Shown: piece by piece, positions 32,045 through 41,047 of the stretch
Position numbering within the stretch: position 1 is the first letter of the stretch
Layout: each line of letters starts with the position of its first letter
DNA from: FEN-1139 sp038207155
GTDB lineage: Bacteria > Myxococcota_A > Polyangia > Polyangiales > Polyangiaceae
Reading direction: 5' to 3'
Length of the DNA stretch: 64,000 bases
Assembly (NCBI GenBank): GCA_038207155.1
Contig: JBBRAB010000016.1
Coordinates: 42,321-106,320, forward strand
Notes under the pieces: generated by a model
What the model was told of the DNA's origin: nothing
Seen by the model: the letters and a program-made list of their open reading frames with translations, nothing else
Databases searched by the model: none
Position numbers and translations under genes: made by a program

Positions 32045-33943
32045 TCAGACGTCGAGTTCGTTGGCATCCGCCGCGCGGTCCATGATGAACCGGAAACGCG
32101 GCGCCGGGTCACGCCCCATGAGATCCGCGATGATTCGATCGGTCTCGAGTTGATCCTCGATCGTGATGGCCAGCAGGCGGCGCGTTGCGGGATTGAGCGT
32201 GGTCTCCCAAAGTACCTTGGGCATCATCTCGCCGAGGCCCTTGAAGCGCGTGATATCCGCCTTGGCGTTCTTGTTCTTGGCCAGGAAACGGTCGCGGTCT
32301 GCGTCGTCGCAGGCCCAGTGGGTCTGCTTGCCGATATCGATGCGGAAAAGGGGGGGGACGGCGACGTAGACGTTGCCGTTGCGTACTAGCTCCGGCATGT
32401 GACGGTAAAAGAACGTCAGTAGCAGGGTCGTGATGTGGTTCCCGTCCGAGTCCGCGTCAGCCATGATGATGATGCGGTCGTAGCGGAGCTTGCTGATGTC
32501 GAAGTGTTGTCCGACGCCACAGCCAAGGGCAGTGACCAGATCCGAGTACTCCTTGTTGTCGAGCACCTTGCTCAGAGCGGTCGCCTCGGTGTTCATCACC
32601 TTGCCTCGGAGCGGCAAGATGGCCTGATGCTCGCGGTCGCGGCCTTGCTTGGCTGAGCCACCTGCCGAGTCGCCCTCGACGATGAAGAGCTCGGAGCGCG
32701 CGCGATCGCTGCTGCTGCAGTCACTGAGCTTACCGGGTAGGGTCAGTCGCCCGCTGGTGGCCGTCTTGCGGGTGACCGAGGCGGAGGCTGCGCGCGAGGC
32801 CTCGCGGGCACGAGCGGCCAAGATGATCCGGGCGACGATCTGCTCGGCGACCGTTCGGTTGGTGTTGAGCCACTGTTCAAGCGCCGGCCGCACGAAGCCG
32901 TCGACGTAGCCCTGAACCTCGGAATTATTCAGGCGTTCCTTGGTTTGGCCTTGGAACTGCGGTTCCGCGATGAACACACTCAGAATGGCCAGCATGCCTT
33001 CGCGAATGTCCTCCGCGCTGAGCGTCAGTCCGCGTGGTGACAGCCCGTGGGTTTCGATGAAGTTGCGGATGGCTTTGACCACGCCGCTGCGCAGCCCAGA
33101 CTCGTGCGTGCCGCCCGATCCGGTGGGGATGCCGTTGACGTAGCTGCGCACATGCTCGTCCGTGGACTCGGTCCACTGGATCACGAGCTCGATCTTGCAG
33201 CCGTTTTCGCGCTCAAGCAGGAAAGGCAGCTCGTGCACAGGTCGCGCGTGACGCTGCGCCAACACGGCCTTGAGATAGTCCGCAATGCCGTCGGCGTGGT
33301 GGAACGTCGCCTTGTCGCCATGGGCTTCGTCGAGAAACGTGATGTGCAGGCCGCGATGGATGTAGCTCGCGACCTCGATCCGCTCGCGCAGCAGCTCCGC
33401 CGAAAACTCCGTCTTCGGGAAGATCGTGGGATCAGGTCGAAAAAAGACGGTGGTGCCGGATCCCCGGACCTGCGCCACCTGCGCGATTTTTCCGAGCGGG
33501 CGCCCCTGGTTGAACTTCATCTGCCATTCGGCGCCATCGCGCCGAACATTGACGATCACCTCAGTCGAGAGGGCGTTGACGACGGACGCACCGACACCGT
33601 GGAGACCACCCGAGGTCTTGTAGTTGTCTCCGTCGAACTTGCCGCCGGCGTGCAGGGTGCAGAAGATCAGCTCGAGCGCGGATTTCTTGTGCTTCGGGTG
33701 GACGTCCACCGGCATGCCACGGCCGTCATCCGTTACCGTGACCGAGCAGCCATCCTTGTGCAGGGTGACGCCAATCCGACTGGCGTGGCCATTCATGGCC
33801 TCGTCGATCGAGTTGTCCAGGATTTCCCACACGAGGTGGTGGAGCCCGGTACTGCCGACGCCGCCGATGTACATGCCGGGGCGCTTGCGAACAGGATCGA
33901 GCCCCTCGAGGACCGTAATGTCTTTTGCCGTGTAGTTCGTCAT
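32045..33943 (-). CDS. parE: Topoisomerase IV subunit B (GyrB/ParE family)
   Basis: ATPase subunit of a type IIA topoisomerase. The 632-residue length matches ParE and lacks the long GyrB insertion of E. coli. GHKL motifs: LVWEILDNSIDEAMNG, VTDDGRGMPVD, LHAGGKFDGDNYKTSGGLHGVGASVVNALS. TOPRIM motifs: FIVEGDSAGGSAKQGRDREHQ, PLRGKVMN and MADADSDGNHI. It lies 17 nt downstream of parC on the same strand, which favours ParE over GyrB. A lone gyrB elsewhere is expected. Confidence 0.92.
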   Translation of the reverse strand: MTNYTAKDITVLEGLDPVRKRPGMYIGGVGSTGLHHLVWEILDNSIDEAMNGHASRIGVTLHKDGCSVTVTDDGRGMPVDVHPKHKKSALELIFCTLHAGGKFDGDNYKTSGGLHGVGASVVNALSTEVIVNVRRDGAEWQMKFNQGRPLGKIAQVAQVRGSGTTVFFRPDPTIFPKTEFSAELLRERIEVASYIHRGLHITFLDEAHGDKATFHHADGIADYLKAVLAQRHARPVHELPFLLERENGCKIELVIQWTESTDEHVRSYVNGIPTGSGGTHESGLRSGVVKAIRNFIETHGLSPRGLTLSAEDIREGMLAILSVFIAEPQFQGQTKERLNNSEVQGYVDGFVRPALEQWLNTNRTVAEQIVARIILAARAREASRAASASVTRKTATSGRLTLPGKLSDCSSSDRARSELFIVEGDSAGGSAKQGRDREHQAILPLRGKVMNTEATALSKVLDNKEYSDLVTALGCGVGQHFDISKLRYDRIIIMADADSDGNHITTLLLTFFYRHMPELVRNGNVYVAVPPLFRIDIGKQTHWACDDADRDRFLAKNKNAKADITRFKGLGEMMPKVLWETTLNPATRRLLAITIEDQLETDRIIADLMGRDPAPRFRFIMDRAADANELDV

Positions 33944-33960
33944 CGTACGACCCGGTTGGC

Positions 33961-36378
33961 TCAGCGTTCAGGCAGGGTGGGGGCTTCGACTGGAGGGAGA
34001 ATGAGCTCGATGAACTGGCCTCGCTTGATCACGTCGCGACCTTCGCCGCCGCGCGGACCCACGTCCACGCGATCGAGCGTGATGCGCTGCTCGCCGCCGA
34101 GTGAGGTGCGCGCCACGAGTGCGTCCTCGCGCGCTCGAGCCAGGCGGAAGCCGACCACCTGGTCGTCTGCTTCGAGCTTGATCAGGCTGACTCCCTTGCC
34201 GGCGCCGCTGAGGTAGTTGATCTCGGTGAGCTTGCAGCCGAGTGCCTTGCGGTTACGCGAGAGTACCATGATGGTCTCCTTGCCGGTCGCCAGGGCGACC
34301 CCGACAAGCGTTGCGCCGTCGGCGAGCTTGACGAGCTTACGGCCCGAGCGGGTGCTCGGCTCCACGAAGCTGGAGAGCCCAAAGCACAGGGCCTGCCCGT
34401 CGCTGGTGACGGCTGCGGCGTAGTGCTTGGGGAGCTTGCCTTCGCGCTCGGCGATTTCGCCAATCATGCGGGAATCGAGCGAGAAGGCGGCGACAATCGC
34501 CTCGCCGTCACGCAGCTTGAACATCTTCTGGATCGGTTCGCCGTAGCCCGTCGTGGCCACGATGTCGATGCAGCGGGCGGTGTAGGCCGAGCCGAGGCTG
34601 GAGAAAAAGACCACCGTCGACCGCGTGGAGCTCGCCAGGCAGTTTAGGACTTGATCCCCTTCTCGGAGCCGCGTGGTCGCAGGATCGCGGATCTCTTTTT
34701 GGCGTTTAACCCAGCCATCGCGCGTCAGCAGGATGTGATTGTCCTCGGCGACGATCAGGTCCTCGGCCGTGATTTCTCGCTCGTTTTCCACGCTTGCGAT
34801 CACGGTGCGGCGCTTGTCGCCCTTGGCGTAGGTGCGCTGGAGCTCTTCCAGCTCGCTGCGGACGATCGCCCAGCGCCCGCGGGAATCGTCCTCCTTGAGT
34901 AGTCGCACGATGTCTTTGGCGCGCTTGCGCTTCTCGGCCAGCTCTTTCTGAATCACCAGAATCTCGAGGCGGGCCAGACGATAGAGCTTGAGTTCGAGGA
35001 TTGCCTCGGTCTGTTCGGCGTCGAGCTTGAAGCGCGTGATGATCTTCTGAGCGGCGTCGGCTTTGCCGTCGCTGCGCCGAATGAGCGCGATGATCTGGTC
35101 GAGCGCGTCAAAGACGGTGACGAAACCCTCCAGCACATGCATGCGCCGCTCGAGCTCAGAGAGCTCGTGTTCCAGGCGATGGGTCACCACCTCCAGCCGG
35201 AAGTGCAAGAAATGCCAGAGAATCGACTGGAGATCGAGCCGTTCGGGTCGACCCAGCTCGGGGTTCTCGGTGGGCACGAGGCAGGTCAGGTTGACCGCAA
35301 AATTCGTCTGAAGTGGGGTGTGCTTGAACAGGTAGGCCATCACGACCTGTTCATCGGCTTCCTTCTTCAGCGTCAGCTCGATCCGCACATCGTCGGTCGA
35401 GACATCCCGGACGTCGAGCAGGTGCGGCATCTGGCGCGATAGGGCCACCTCCGCGATGCGCTCGACCAGGGCCGACTTGTTGACGTTGTAGGGAATACTG
35501 GTGATAAATACGAGTTTTCCGAGGCGAGCGTCCGGGCCAGCCTCCCAGGTGCCGCGCACCTTGACCGAGCCCTGTCCGGTTTCGTAGATGAGCTTGATGT
35601 CTTCGGCGGGCGAGACTATTTGCCCGCCCGTTGGGAAATCAGGGCCCTTGATGCTGCGACACAGCTCGCGTGAGGTGAGTTGTTTGCCGTCGACCAGCGC
35701 GTCGAGCAGCCTGAGGCTGGCCGAGCAGACCTCATCCAGGTTGTGCGGCGGAATGCTGGTGGCCATGCCCACTGCGATGCCCTGCGCGCCGTTGACCAGT
35801 AGGTGGGGAAAGCGAGCGGGAAGCACGACGGGCTCGCTGCGCGTTCCGTCATAGTTTGGCCGAAAATGGACCGTGTTCTGCGACAGCTCGCGCAGTAGCT
35901 CGGACGCAATCGGAGCGAGTTTGCACTCTGTGTAGCGCATGGCGGCGGCTGGATCCCCATCGAGGGAGCCGAAGTTTCCGGCTCCGTCGACCAGCGTCGC
36001 GCGCATGCTGAAGGGCTGGGCCAGGCGCACCAGGGCGTCGTAGATCGAAGCATCACCGTGGGGATGAAAATTACCCATCACGTCACCGACGACCTTGGCG
36101 CACTTGCGGTGGCGCTGGTCATGGGTGAGCCGCTGCTGCCACATCGTGAACAAGATCCGGCGTTGAACCGGCTTCATTCCGTCACGCACGTCGGGCAGAG
36201 CGCGCGACGTGATGACGCTGATGGCGTAGTTGAGGTAACGCGCTTGGGCGAGCTCATGCAACGGCGTAGGCTCAGCTTTCCGACTGGCACTGAACATGTC
36301 CAGTGTGCCGTCGTCGCTGCGACGCTTGCCGCGGGGCGCTGAGGCGCCCGCCGTCGGTGGCTTGTCTCGATTGGCCAA
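33961..36378 (-). CDS. parC: Topoisomerase IV subunit A (ParC family)
   Basis: DNA cleavage subunit of topoisomerase IV, which separates linked daughter chromosomes. The 805-residue protein has the catalytic Tyr149 (AAAMRYTEC) and the QRDR block FHPHGDASIYD (104-114), where the position of the quinolone-contacting Ser is Ala110. In the C-terminal domain the region aligned with the GyrA box reads KEIRDPATTRL, so no GyrA box is present. The N-terminus (about 35 residues) is Lys/Arg/Ser-rich. The order parC-then-parE is the reverse of the common parE-parC order. Confidence 0.91.
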   Translation of the reverse strand: MANRDKPPTAGASAPRGKRRSDDGTLDMFSASRKAEPTPLHELAQARYLNYAISVITSRALPDVRDGMKPVQRRILFTMWQQRLTHDQRHRKCAKVVGDVMGNFHPHGDASIYDALVRLAQPFSMRATLVDGAGNFGSLDGDPAAAMRYTECKLAPIASELLRELSQNTVHFRPNYDGTRSEPVVLPARFPHLLVNGAQGIAVGMATSIPPHNLDEVCSASLRLLDALVDGKQLTSRELCRSIKGPDFPTGGQIVSPAEDIKLIYETGQGSVKVRGTWEAGPDARLGKLVFITSIPYNVNKSALVERIAEVALSRQMPHLLDVRDVSTDDVRIELTLKKEADEQVVMAYLFKHTPLQTNFAVNLTCLVPTENPELGRPERLDLQSILWHFLHFRLEVVTHRLEHELSELERRMHVLEGFVTVFDALDQIIALIRRSDGKADAAQKIITRFKLDAEQTEAILELKLYRLARLEILVIQKELAEKRKRAKDIVRLLKEDDSRGRWAIVRSELEELQRTYAKGDKRRTVIASVENEREITAEDLIVAEDNHILLTRDGWVKRQKEIRDPATTRLREGDQVLNCLASSTRSTVVFFSSLGSAYTARCIDIVATTGYGEPIQKMFKLRDGEAIVAAFSLDSRMIGEIAEREGKLPKHYAAAVTSDGQALCFGLSSFVEPSTRSGRKLVKLADGATLVGVALATGKETIMVLSRNRKALGCKLTEINYLSGAGKGVSLIKLEADDQVVGFRLARAREDALVARTSLGGEQRITLDRVDVGPRGGEGRDVIKRGQFIELILPPVEAPTLPER

Positions 36379-36465
36379 GAACGATGCTCCTTGAGGGGCG
36401 ATTGGCTAAGTGGCTTTCGTCTGGAAGTCAACTGGCCAGGCAGCCACCTGTGGTAGGCTGCGCGG

Positions 36466-37119
36466 GTGAGCTCGCCCGCTAAGTCGCGACTCTTGGCGTC
36501 CTTGCTGCTGCTTTTTGCTGGGCCGACGGGCTGTTCTCAGTCGTCTCGGCGACCCCCGTCCTTGGAGACGAATTGTGGCTCGGCCTGCGCGGCCCTCGGG
36601 GTGGGGCCCTCGGTCACGAGCTGCAGCGAGGACTGTGTGCGGACCTGGCAGGGCGCGGCCGAGAGCTGCCCGCTGCCTCTCGCGGAGTGGATGCGATGTG
36701 TGGCTCGCGGCGGCGGCGAGGAGGATTTGAGACGCCTCGCACCTGGGATGTTGAGCTCGAGCGGTGCAGTCGCTAGCCGGCGGGTTTGTGCTCCAGCGCT
36801 GGCCCGGGTTGATGCGTGCCGCGCGCGTTGCGCAGAGGCCGGAGTGGTCTTGAGCGGCGTGGAAACGCAGGGCGCCAACGAGGTCCTGCTCGAGCTAACG
36901 GGCGTTGGCTGCGCTCGCTGCGAGGCGCTGGCAGGCGCGCCAGCGGGCGCGCCTTGCCTGGTGGCGCGGCCCTGCGGTGAGTCGTGCTGTGACTGTGGCA
37001 GCGGCGAATGGCGGGTGCGGGCTTGCTCGCAGGGCAGGTGCCTGGCTCAGCGCTCCGCTTGTGCCGTGGGCTGCGTTTTTCGCGGTAGGACGGATAACCA
37101 CACGCCGCGATTGAGATGA
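36466..37119 (+). CDS. Cys-rich predicted lipoprotein
   Basis: A 217-residue secreted protein beginning at GTG 36466. A hydrophobic signal ends in FAGPTGC, a lipobox-like site, so the mature protein probably starts with lipidated Cys. The mature part is unusually Cys-rich, with spaced pairs such as CGSACAALG, CEDC-type SCSEDC, CDCGSG and CRARCAEAG. These pairs suggest several disulphides. No known family was recognised. It is divergent from parC and convergent with the sigma-54 regulator, so it is probably a single-gene unit. Confidence 0.78.
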   Translation: MSSPAKSRLLASLLLLFAGPTGCSQSSRRPPSLETNCGSACAALGVGPSVTSCSEDCVRTWQGAAESCPLPLAEWMRCVARGGGEEDLRRLAPGMLSSSGAVASRRVCAPALARVDACRARCAEAGVVLSGVETQGANEVLLELTGVGCARCEALAGAPAGAPCLVARPCGESCCDCGSGEWRVRACSQGRCLAQRSACAVGCVFRGRTDNHTPRLR

Positions 37120-37141
37120 CCCGAACGCTCGCTAGCTTGCC

Positions 37142-38563
37142 CTAGCCGCGGTAGTCGTCGATCGAGATCCCGTAGCGCTGCATCCAGCGGTGGATTTGCA
37201 TGCGCGCTTTGCCGAGCTCCCGACCTACCGCGGCGATGTTGCCGTCGTGGCGCTCGAGCAGCGAGCGCAGTTCGGCGTCGCTTGGCAGGTCCCGGCGGCT
37301 CGAACCACCGGGGCTCGCCAGGTAGGGCTCGACACCGGGCGGTGCTGACGGCTGGCGTAGCGGACTGCCGTAGTCGTGCATGGCGTCGCGCACGGAATCC
37401 GGAAGCAGCACCTCGCTGAGCGTCTCGTTTTCCGTAAGCGCGAGGCCGCGCTTGATGCACGCCTCGAGCTCCCGAACATTGTAGGGCCAGTCGTAGTTGG
37501 TGAGCCCGAGCATGTAACCGAACGACGGAACGACGCCCGGGTGGCCGTGGCGTGCCAGAAAGGCGCGAGTCAGTAGCAGCAGATCCTCTTTGCGTTCGCG
37601 CAGCGGCGGTAGGCGCAGCTGGTATTCATTGAGCCGCGCGAAGAGATCTTCCCTGAATTTCCCAGCCTGGATCAGGCGCGAGAGATCGCGGTGAGTCGCA
37701 CAAATGATGCGGATGTCCACGCGTTCCGGACTCGTGGCTCCGAGCGGAAAGACCTCACGGTTTTGCAGTACGCGTAGCAGCTTGGCCTGGGCTTCGAGCG
37801 GCATATCGCCGATCTCGTCAAGCAGCAGCGTGCCCTCGTCGGCGAGGCGAATCAGCCCGGGTTTGTCGCGATCGGCTCCTGAAAACGCGCCGCGCTTGTA
37901 GCCGAAGAGCTCGCTTTCGAGCAGCGTCGGAGGGATCGCTGCGCAGTTGACGCCTTGAAAGCTCCCGTGGCGCTGACTGCGCCGATGGAGCTCGCGCGCC
38001 GCAACCTCCTTGCCGGTACCGCTCTCTCCCAGCAGCATCACGCTGAGCGGGCGGGTGGCAATCCGTCCGAGCTCAGCCGCCATTCGATCCATCTGCGCGC
38101 CGCCGAGCAGCCAGGAGTCCTCCGAGCGACGCTCGTGACCCGGCAGCAGGGAGCCATCGAGGCGGTACGGCAGGTACGGTTCAACTCCGCGGTCGACGAA
38201 CCGCAGCAGCGCGTCTCCGATCCGGATCTCCGCCGAGGGCTCTAGCCAGGCTTCGCTCGTGGGGTGTCCGTCCACCAGGATCCCATTGCGGCTGTCGAGA
38301 TCACGAATCCGGGCGCGTGTGCCCTCCCAAAGCACCTCGGCATGGACCCGTGAGACGGCCTGAACCGGCAGAAACAGATCCGCACTTGGGTCGCGGCCGA
38401 TCACGGTGCGCGGGCCGCTCAAGGCCCAGCCGCCTGGGAGCTCGAGGAACTCGGAGGCATAGAGCAGGATTAGGCCTGCGCCATGGCCGGGTCCGCCTGG
38501 GCCTCCCGAGAGAGGACCGGCAATTTGCTGCATCGCGCCAGTGGTTCGGTTCTGCGTTGCCAT
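37142..38563 (-). CDS. FHA-domain sigma-54-dependent transcriptional activator
   Basis: This 473-residue regulator joins an N-terminal FHA domain (about residues 45-120; IGRDPSADLFL, SRVHAEV, SRNGILVDG), which binds phosphothreonine, to an AAA+ sigma-54 activator domain (Walker A GESGTGKE at 179-186, GAFSGA at 225-230 in place of GAFTGA, Walker B LLLDEIGDM) and a C-terminal Fis-type helix-turn-helix (LLERHDGNIAAVGRELGKARMQIHRWM). Such FHA-sigma-54 proteins are typical of myxobacteria and are thought to respond to Ser/Thr kinases. The GAFSGA variant keeps the same physical character. It diverges from the Nit gene. Confidence 0.93.
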   Translation of the reverse strand: MATQNRTTGAMQQIAGPLSGGPGGPGHGAGLILLYASEFLELPGGWALSGPRTVIGRDPSADLFLPVQAVSRVHAEVLWEGTRARIRDLDSRNGILVDGHPTSEAWLEPSAEIRIGDALLRFVDRGVEPYLPYRLDGSLLPGHERRSEDSWLLGGAQMDRMAAELGRIATRPLSVMLLGESGTGKEVAARELHRRSQRHGSFQGVNCAAIPPTLLESELFGYKRGAFSGADRDKPGLIRLADEGTLLLDEIGDMPLEAQAKLLRVLQNREVFPLGATSPERVDIRIICATHRDLSRLIQAGKFREDLFARLNEYQLRLPPLRERKEDLLLLTRAFLARHGHPGVVPSFGYMLGLTNYDWPYNVRELEACIKRGLALTENETLSEVLLPDSVRDAMHDYGSPLRQPSAPPGVEPYLASPGGSSRRDLPSDAELRSLLERHDGNIAAVGRELGKARMQIHRWMQRYGISIDDYRG

Positions 38564-38653
38564 CCGTCGGGGCCTTTGAGGGACCGACTATAACCGAGTT
38601 GGGGCGGCTCGGTCGCGTGGCAGCTTGATTTGGCGCAGACCGCCAATTGAGAC

Positions 38654-39499
38654 ATGGTTACCCTGATGTCGAAAGCTCTGCGCGTCGCTGCAGTTCAAAT
38701 GAGCTCCTCGGACGACTGGGCTTGGAATCTGGAGCAGGTCGCGGGTCGCGTACAGCTCGCCCAACAGGCGGGGGCCCAACTGGTTGCCTTGCCCGAGAAT
38801 TTTGCGTACTTTGGCAGCGAGTCGGGTCGCTGCGAGCTCGCTGAGTCACTCGACGGACCCCCTGGGCCGATCCGTCAGCAGCTCTCGGAGCTGGCCAGGT
38901 CTTACCAGATCGCCATCCTGGCGGGCGGCTGGGCTGAGCGCAGTCCGGACCCGGCTCGCCCGTACAATGCGAGCACGCTATTTGGTTCCGATGGTCAAAT
39001 GCTGGCGAATTATCGCAAGATTCACCTGTTTGACGTCACCCTGCCGAGTGGCAAACGCTATGCGGAGTCGGCCAATACGCGCGCGGGAACGGAGCTTTGC
39101 GTCATCCCGTTTGGCGGGCTGAGCCTCGGCATGAGCATCTGCTACGACCTGAGGTTTCCAGAGCTCTACCGAGCGTTAGCTGCGGCCGGAGCCAATGTGC
39201 TGACCGTCCCGGCGGCGTTCACGCGCGAGACCGGGCGCGAGCATTGGCACATCCTGCTGCGGGCTCGAGCGATCGAGTCCACCTGCTGGGTGGTCGCGCC
39301 GGCTCAAGTGGGCCAGCATCCCCGGGGGCGCGAGACCTACGGACATGCGCTGATCGTCGATCCTTGGGGGCGGATCTGTGCTGAAGCCGAGTCAGACTCG
39401 CCCCTGGTGTGCGCCGATCTCACTCAGACTGAACTCGACGCGGTGCGGTCGCGCTTGCCGAGCTTAGCTCAGCGACGTCTTGGTCTCGCCGCGCCGTAA
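38654..39499 (+). CDS. Nit-type amidase (carbon-nitrogen hydrolase)
   Basis: A 281-residue member of the nitrilase superfamily, closest in pattern to the Nit1 deaminated-glutathione amidase group. The catalytic triad is visible: Glu in LPENFAYFG, Lys in YRKIHLFDV, and Cys in SICYDLRFPEL. The distal block RARAIESTCWVVAPAQVGQ and GRETYGHALIVDPWG support the group. The substrate is inferred by family and not certain. Two ATG candidates exist (38654 and 38666); the second starts MSKALRVAAVQM, where the conserved part begins. It converges on the MerR-TPR gene. Confidence 0.87.
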   Translation: MVTLMSKALRVAAVQMSSSDDWAWNLEQVAGRVQLAQQAGAQLVALPENFAYFGSESGRCELAESLDGPPGPIRQQLSELARSYQIAILAGGWAERSPDPARPYNASTLFGSDGQMLANYRKIHLFDVTLPSGKRYAESANTRAGTELCVIPFGGLSLGMSICYDLRFPELYRALAAAGANVLTVPAAFTRETGREHWHILLRARAIESTCWVVAPAQVGQHPRGRETYGHALIVDPWGRICAEAESDSPLVCADLTQTELDAVRSRLPSLAQRRLGLAAP

Positions 39500-39565
39500 T
39501 GCGAGACCGCTGAGCGGGGGCCGGCCCGACCGAGCGTGAGGCGGCCGTGAGCAGGCCCGCTGCGC

Positions 39566-40591
39566 TCACAGGTGGCGCTTGGCGATATCCGTCCACGCGC
39601 CCGAGGGCTCCAGCACGATGTAGTTTTTCCAGAACGGGCGCGCGCGTTGCACTTCCCCGATTTGCTCGAGTGCCATGGCCAGATTGAAGTAGGCGTCAGA
39701 GAAGCGTGGATCGGCAGCGAGGGCACCTTCGAACAGTGGAATTGCGCTCTCGGGCAGTCCCCGTTCGAGCATGACGTAGCCCAGGTTGTACTGCGCTTCG
39801 GGCTGATGTCCGTCGATCTCAAGCGCCTTGCGGTACAGCGACTCGGCGGCGTCCGGATCGTTGTTGCGAAAGCGAATGTTGCCGAGGTTGGTGTACGCGA
39901 TCGCGAGCCAGGGATCGAGTCGCACGGCTTCGTAGTAAAGCCGCTCGGCCTCCGACATCGTTGACGGCTCCTCGTCAAGCTGACTGGCCTTGAGGTAGAG
40001 CTCGTAAGCCGTGCGGGAGCGCTCGCGTCCAGCGGCGGGTCGCAGCACGCGCACGACATCGTCGCGCAGGGCGCGTACATCAAAGTCGAACAGCAATTGG
40101 CCGGTCGCGGGCTGAAACGACAGGCCATCCTGCGGGCGGACAACAACTTGGCGCCCGTCGGAGCAGACCCGCAGCTCTGCCAGTGGGCGCGAGACTTTCG
40201 GCAACGAGAGGCGCAGTGAATCGATGGCGCGAGCCACATCACGCAAGCGAACTCGACGCTGCAGCAGGTCTTTGGCGGCGCGTAGCGCGATCAGGTCCTG
40301 GAAGGTGTAGGCGCGACGGCCCTTACGACGACCCGACGGCTCGACGACTTTGTTCTTGTCCAGCGTGCGCAGCTGCGAGGTCGACATCCCGAGCAGTCGC
40401 GCAATCTCGCTGCGCGTAAACATATCCGTGAGGGGCTCACGGCCGAACGACGGCAGCTCCTCATTGCTGGGGGTCGACGTGGCATCGGCCTGAACGCGTC
40501 CACCGCCGGGACCAAAGACAACGTGAATCACGTTCTGGTCACGACGATTGCTGCGGCGCATGCGGGATGTTCGAGTGCCTGCCAAGTTCAT
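39566..40591 (-). CDS. MerR-type HTH protein with C-terminal TPR repeats
   Basis: A 341-residue predicted cytoplasmic regulator. The ATG at 40591 is used; a TTG start 39 nt upstream is also open. After about 55 residues comes a MerR-like winged helix (FTRSEIARLLGMSTSQLRTLDKNKVVEP, then AYTFQDLIALRAAKDLLQRRV). A middle region leads to TPR-like helices (LYYEAVRLDPWLAIAYTNLGN; LYRKALEIDGHQPEAQYNLGY; LFEGALAADPRFSDAYFNLAM). The HTH indicates DNA binding, and the TPRs suggest a protein partner. The target is unknown. No metal-sensing Cys is visible in the MerR part. Confidence 0.86.
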   Translation of the reverse strand: MNLAGTRTSRMRRSNRRDQNVIHVVFGPGGGRVQADATSTPSNEELPSFGREPLTDMFTRSEIARLLGMSTSQLRTLDKNKVVEPSGRRKGRRAYTFQDLIALRAAKDLLQRRVRLRDVARAIDSLRLSLPKVSRPLAELRVCSDGRQVVVRPQDGLSFQPATGQLLFDFDVRALRDDVVRVLRPAAGRERSRTAYELYLKASQLDEEPSTMSEAERLYYEAVRLDPWLAIAYTNLGNIRFRNNDPDAAESLYRKALEIDGHQPEAQYNLGYVMLERGLPESAIPLFEGALAADPRFSDAYFNLAMALEQIGEVQRARPFWKNYIVLEPSGAWTDIAKRHL

Positions 40592-41047
40592 CTGCCTGCG
40601 AAACCAATAACCCCACGCTCGTCTCGACAAGGCGGGCTGTCAAGGACGACGGGGACCCCTGACGTTTCGCACTGAACGGGAGCGCTGGCAAGGTTGGAAC
40701 GATAGGAACTGAGCATCCGAGGATTGTTCGGTCGTACGATTCTGTTGCGCCTACGTTCACCCTTGACGAATCGATTGCGCCCCGTCTGCACCGTCATGTG
40801 CGGGATTCATTTGGATAATTCACGAGGTGGGCAAATCTGTTCAGTCGTTTGCCCAGGTAAGGAGTGACCCGCTGCTAGCCGCTCGCACCCGGCCCGTGCG
40901 AGGAGGTGGCGCGGGTGCGGCCAATGAGAACGAGCTTGGTCGCATTTGTGGTTGACACGCGCGTCGCTGCTGCTCGCGCGACGAAGTGTCGCGGCGCGCG
41001 TTCAAGTCCAATCGGTGGTGCGAGGGTCGCGCGGAACTTACGCGCCG
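40592..41047. other. 456-nt noncoding gap
   Basis: No supported gene here. The part nearest the MerR-TPR gene is relatively AT-rich (about 40700-40860) and includes an inverted repeat GGGCAAA-12 nt-TTTGCCC at 40829-40854. This could be the promoter or autoregulatory region of that gene. A short T-loop-like string near 41010 does not fold into a tRNA. Confidence 0.4.

Noticed and set aside
41005..41035. Possible tRNA T-arm (GTTCAAGTCC-like string)
   Set aside because: The flanking bases do not form the 5-bp T stem, and no acceptor or anticodon stem can be built around it.
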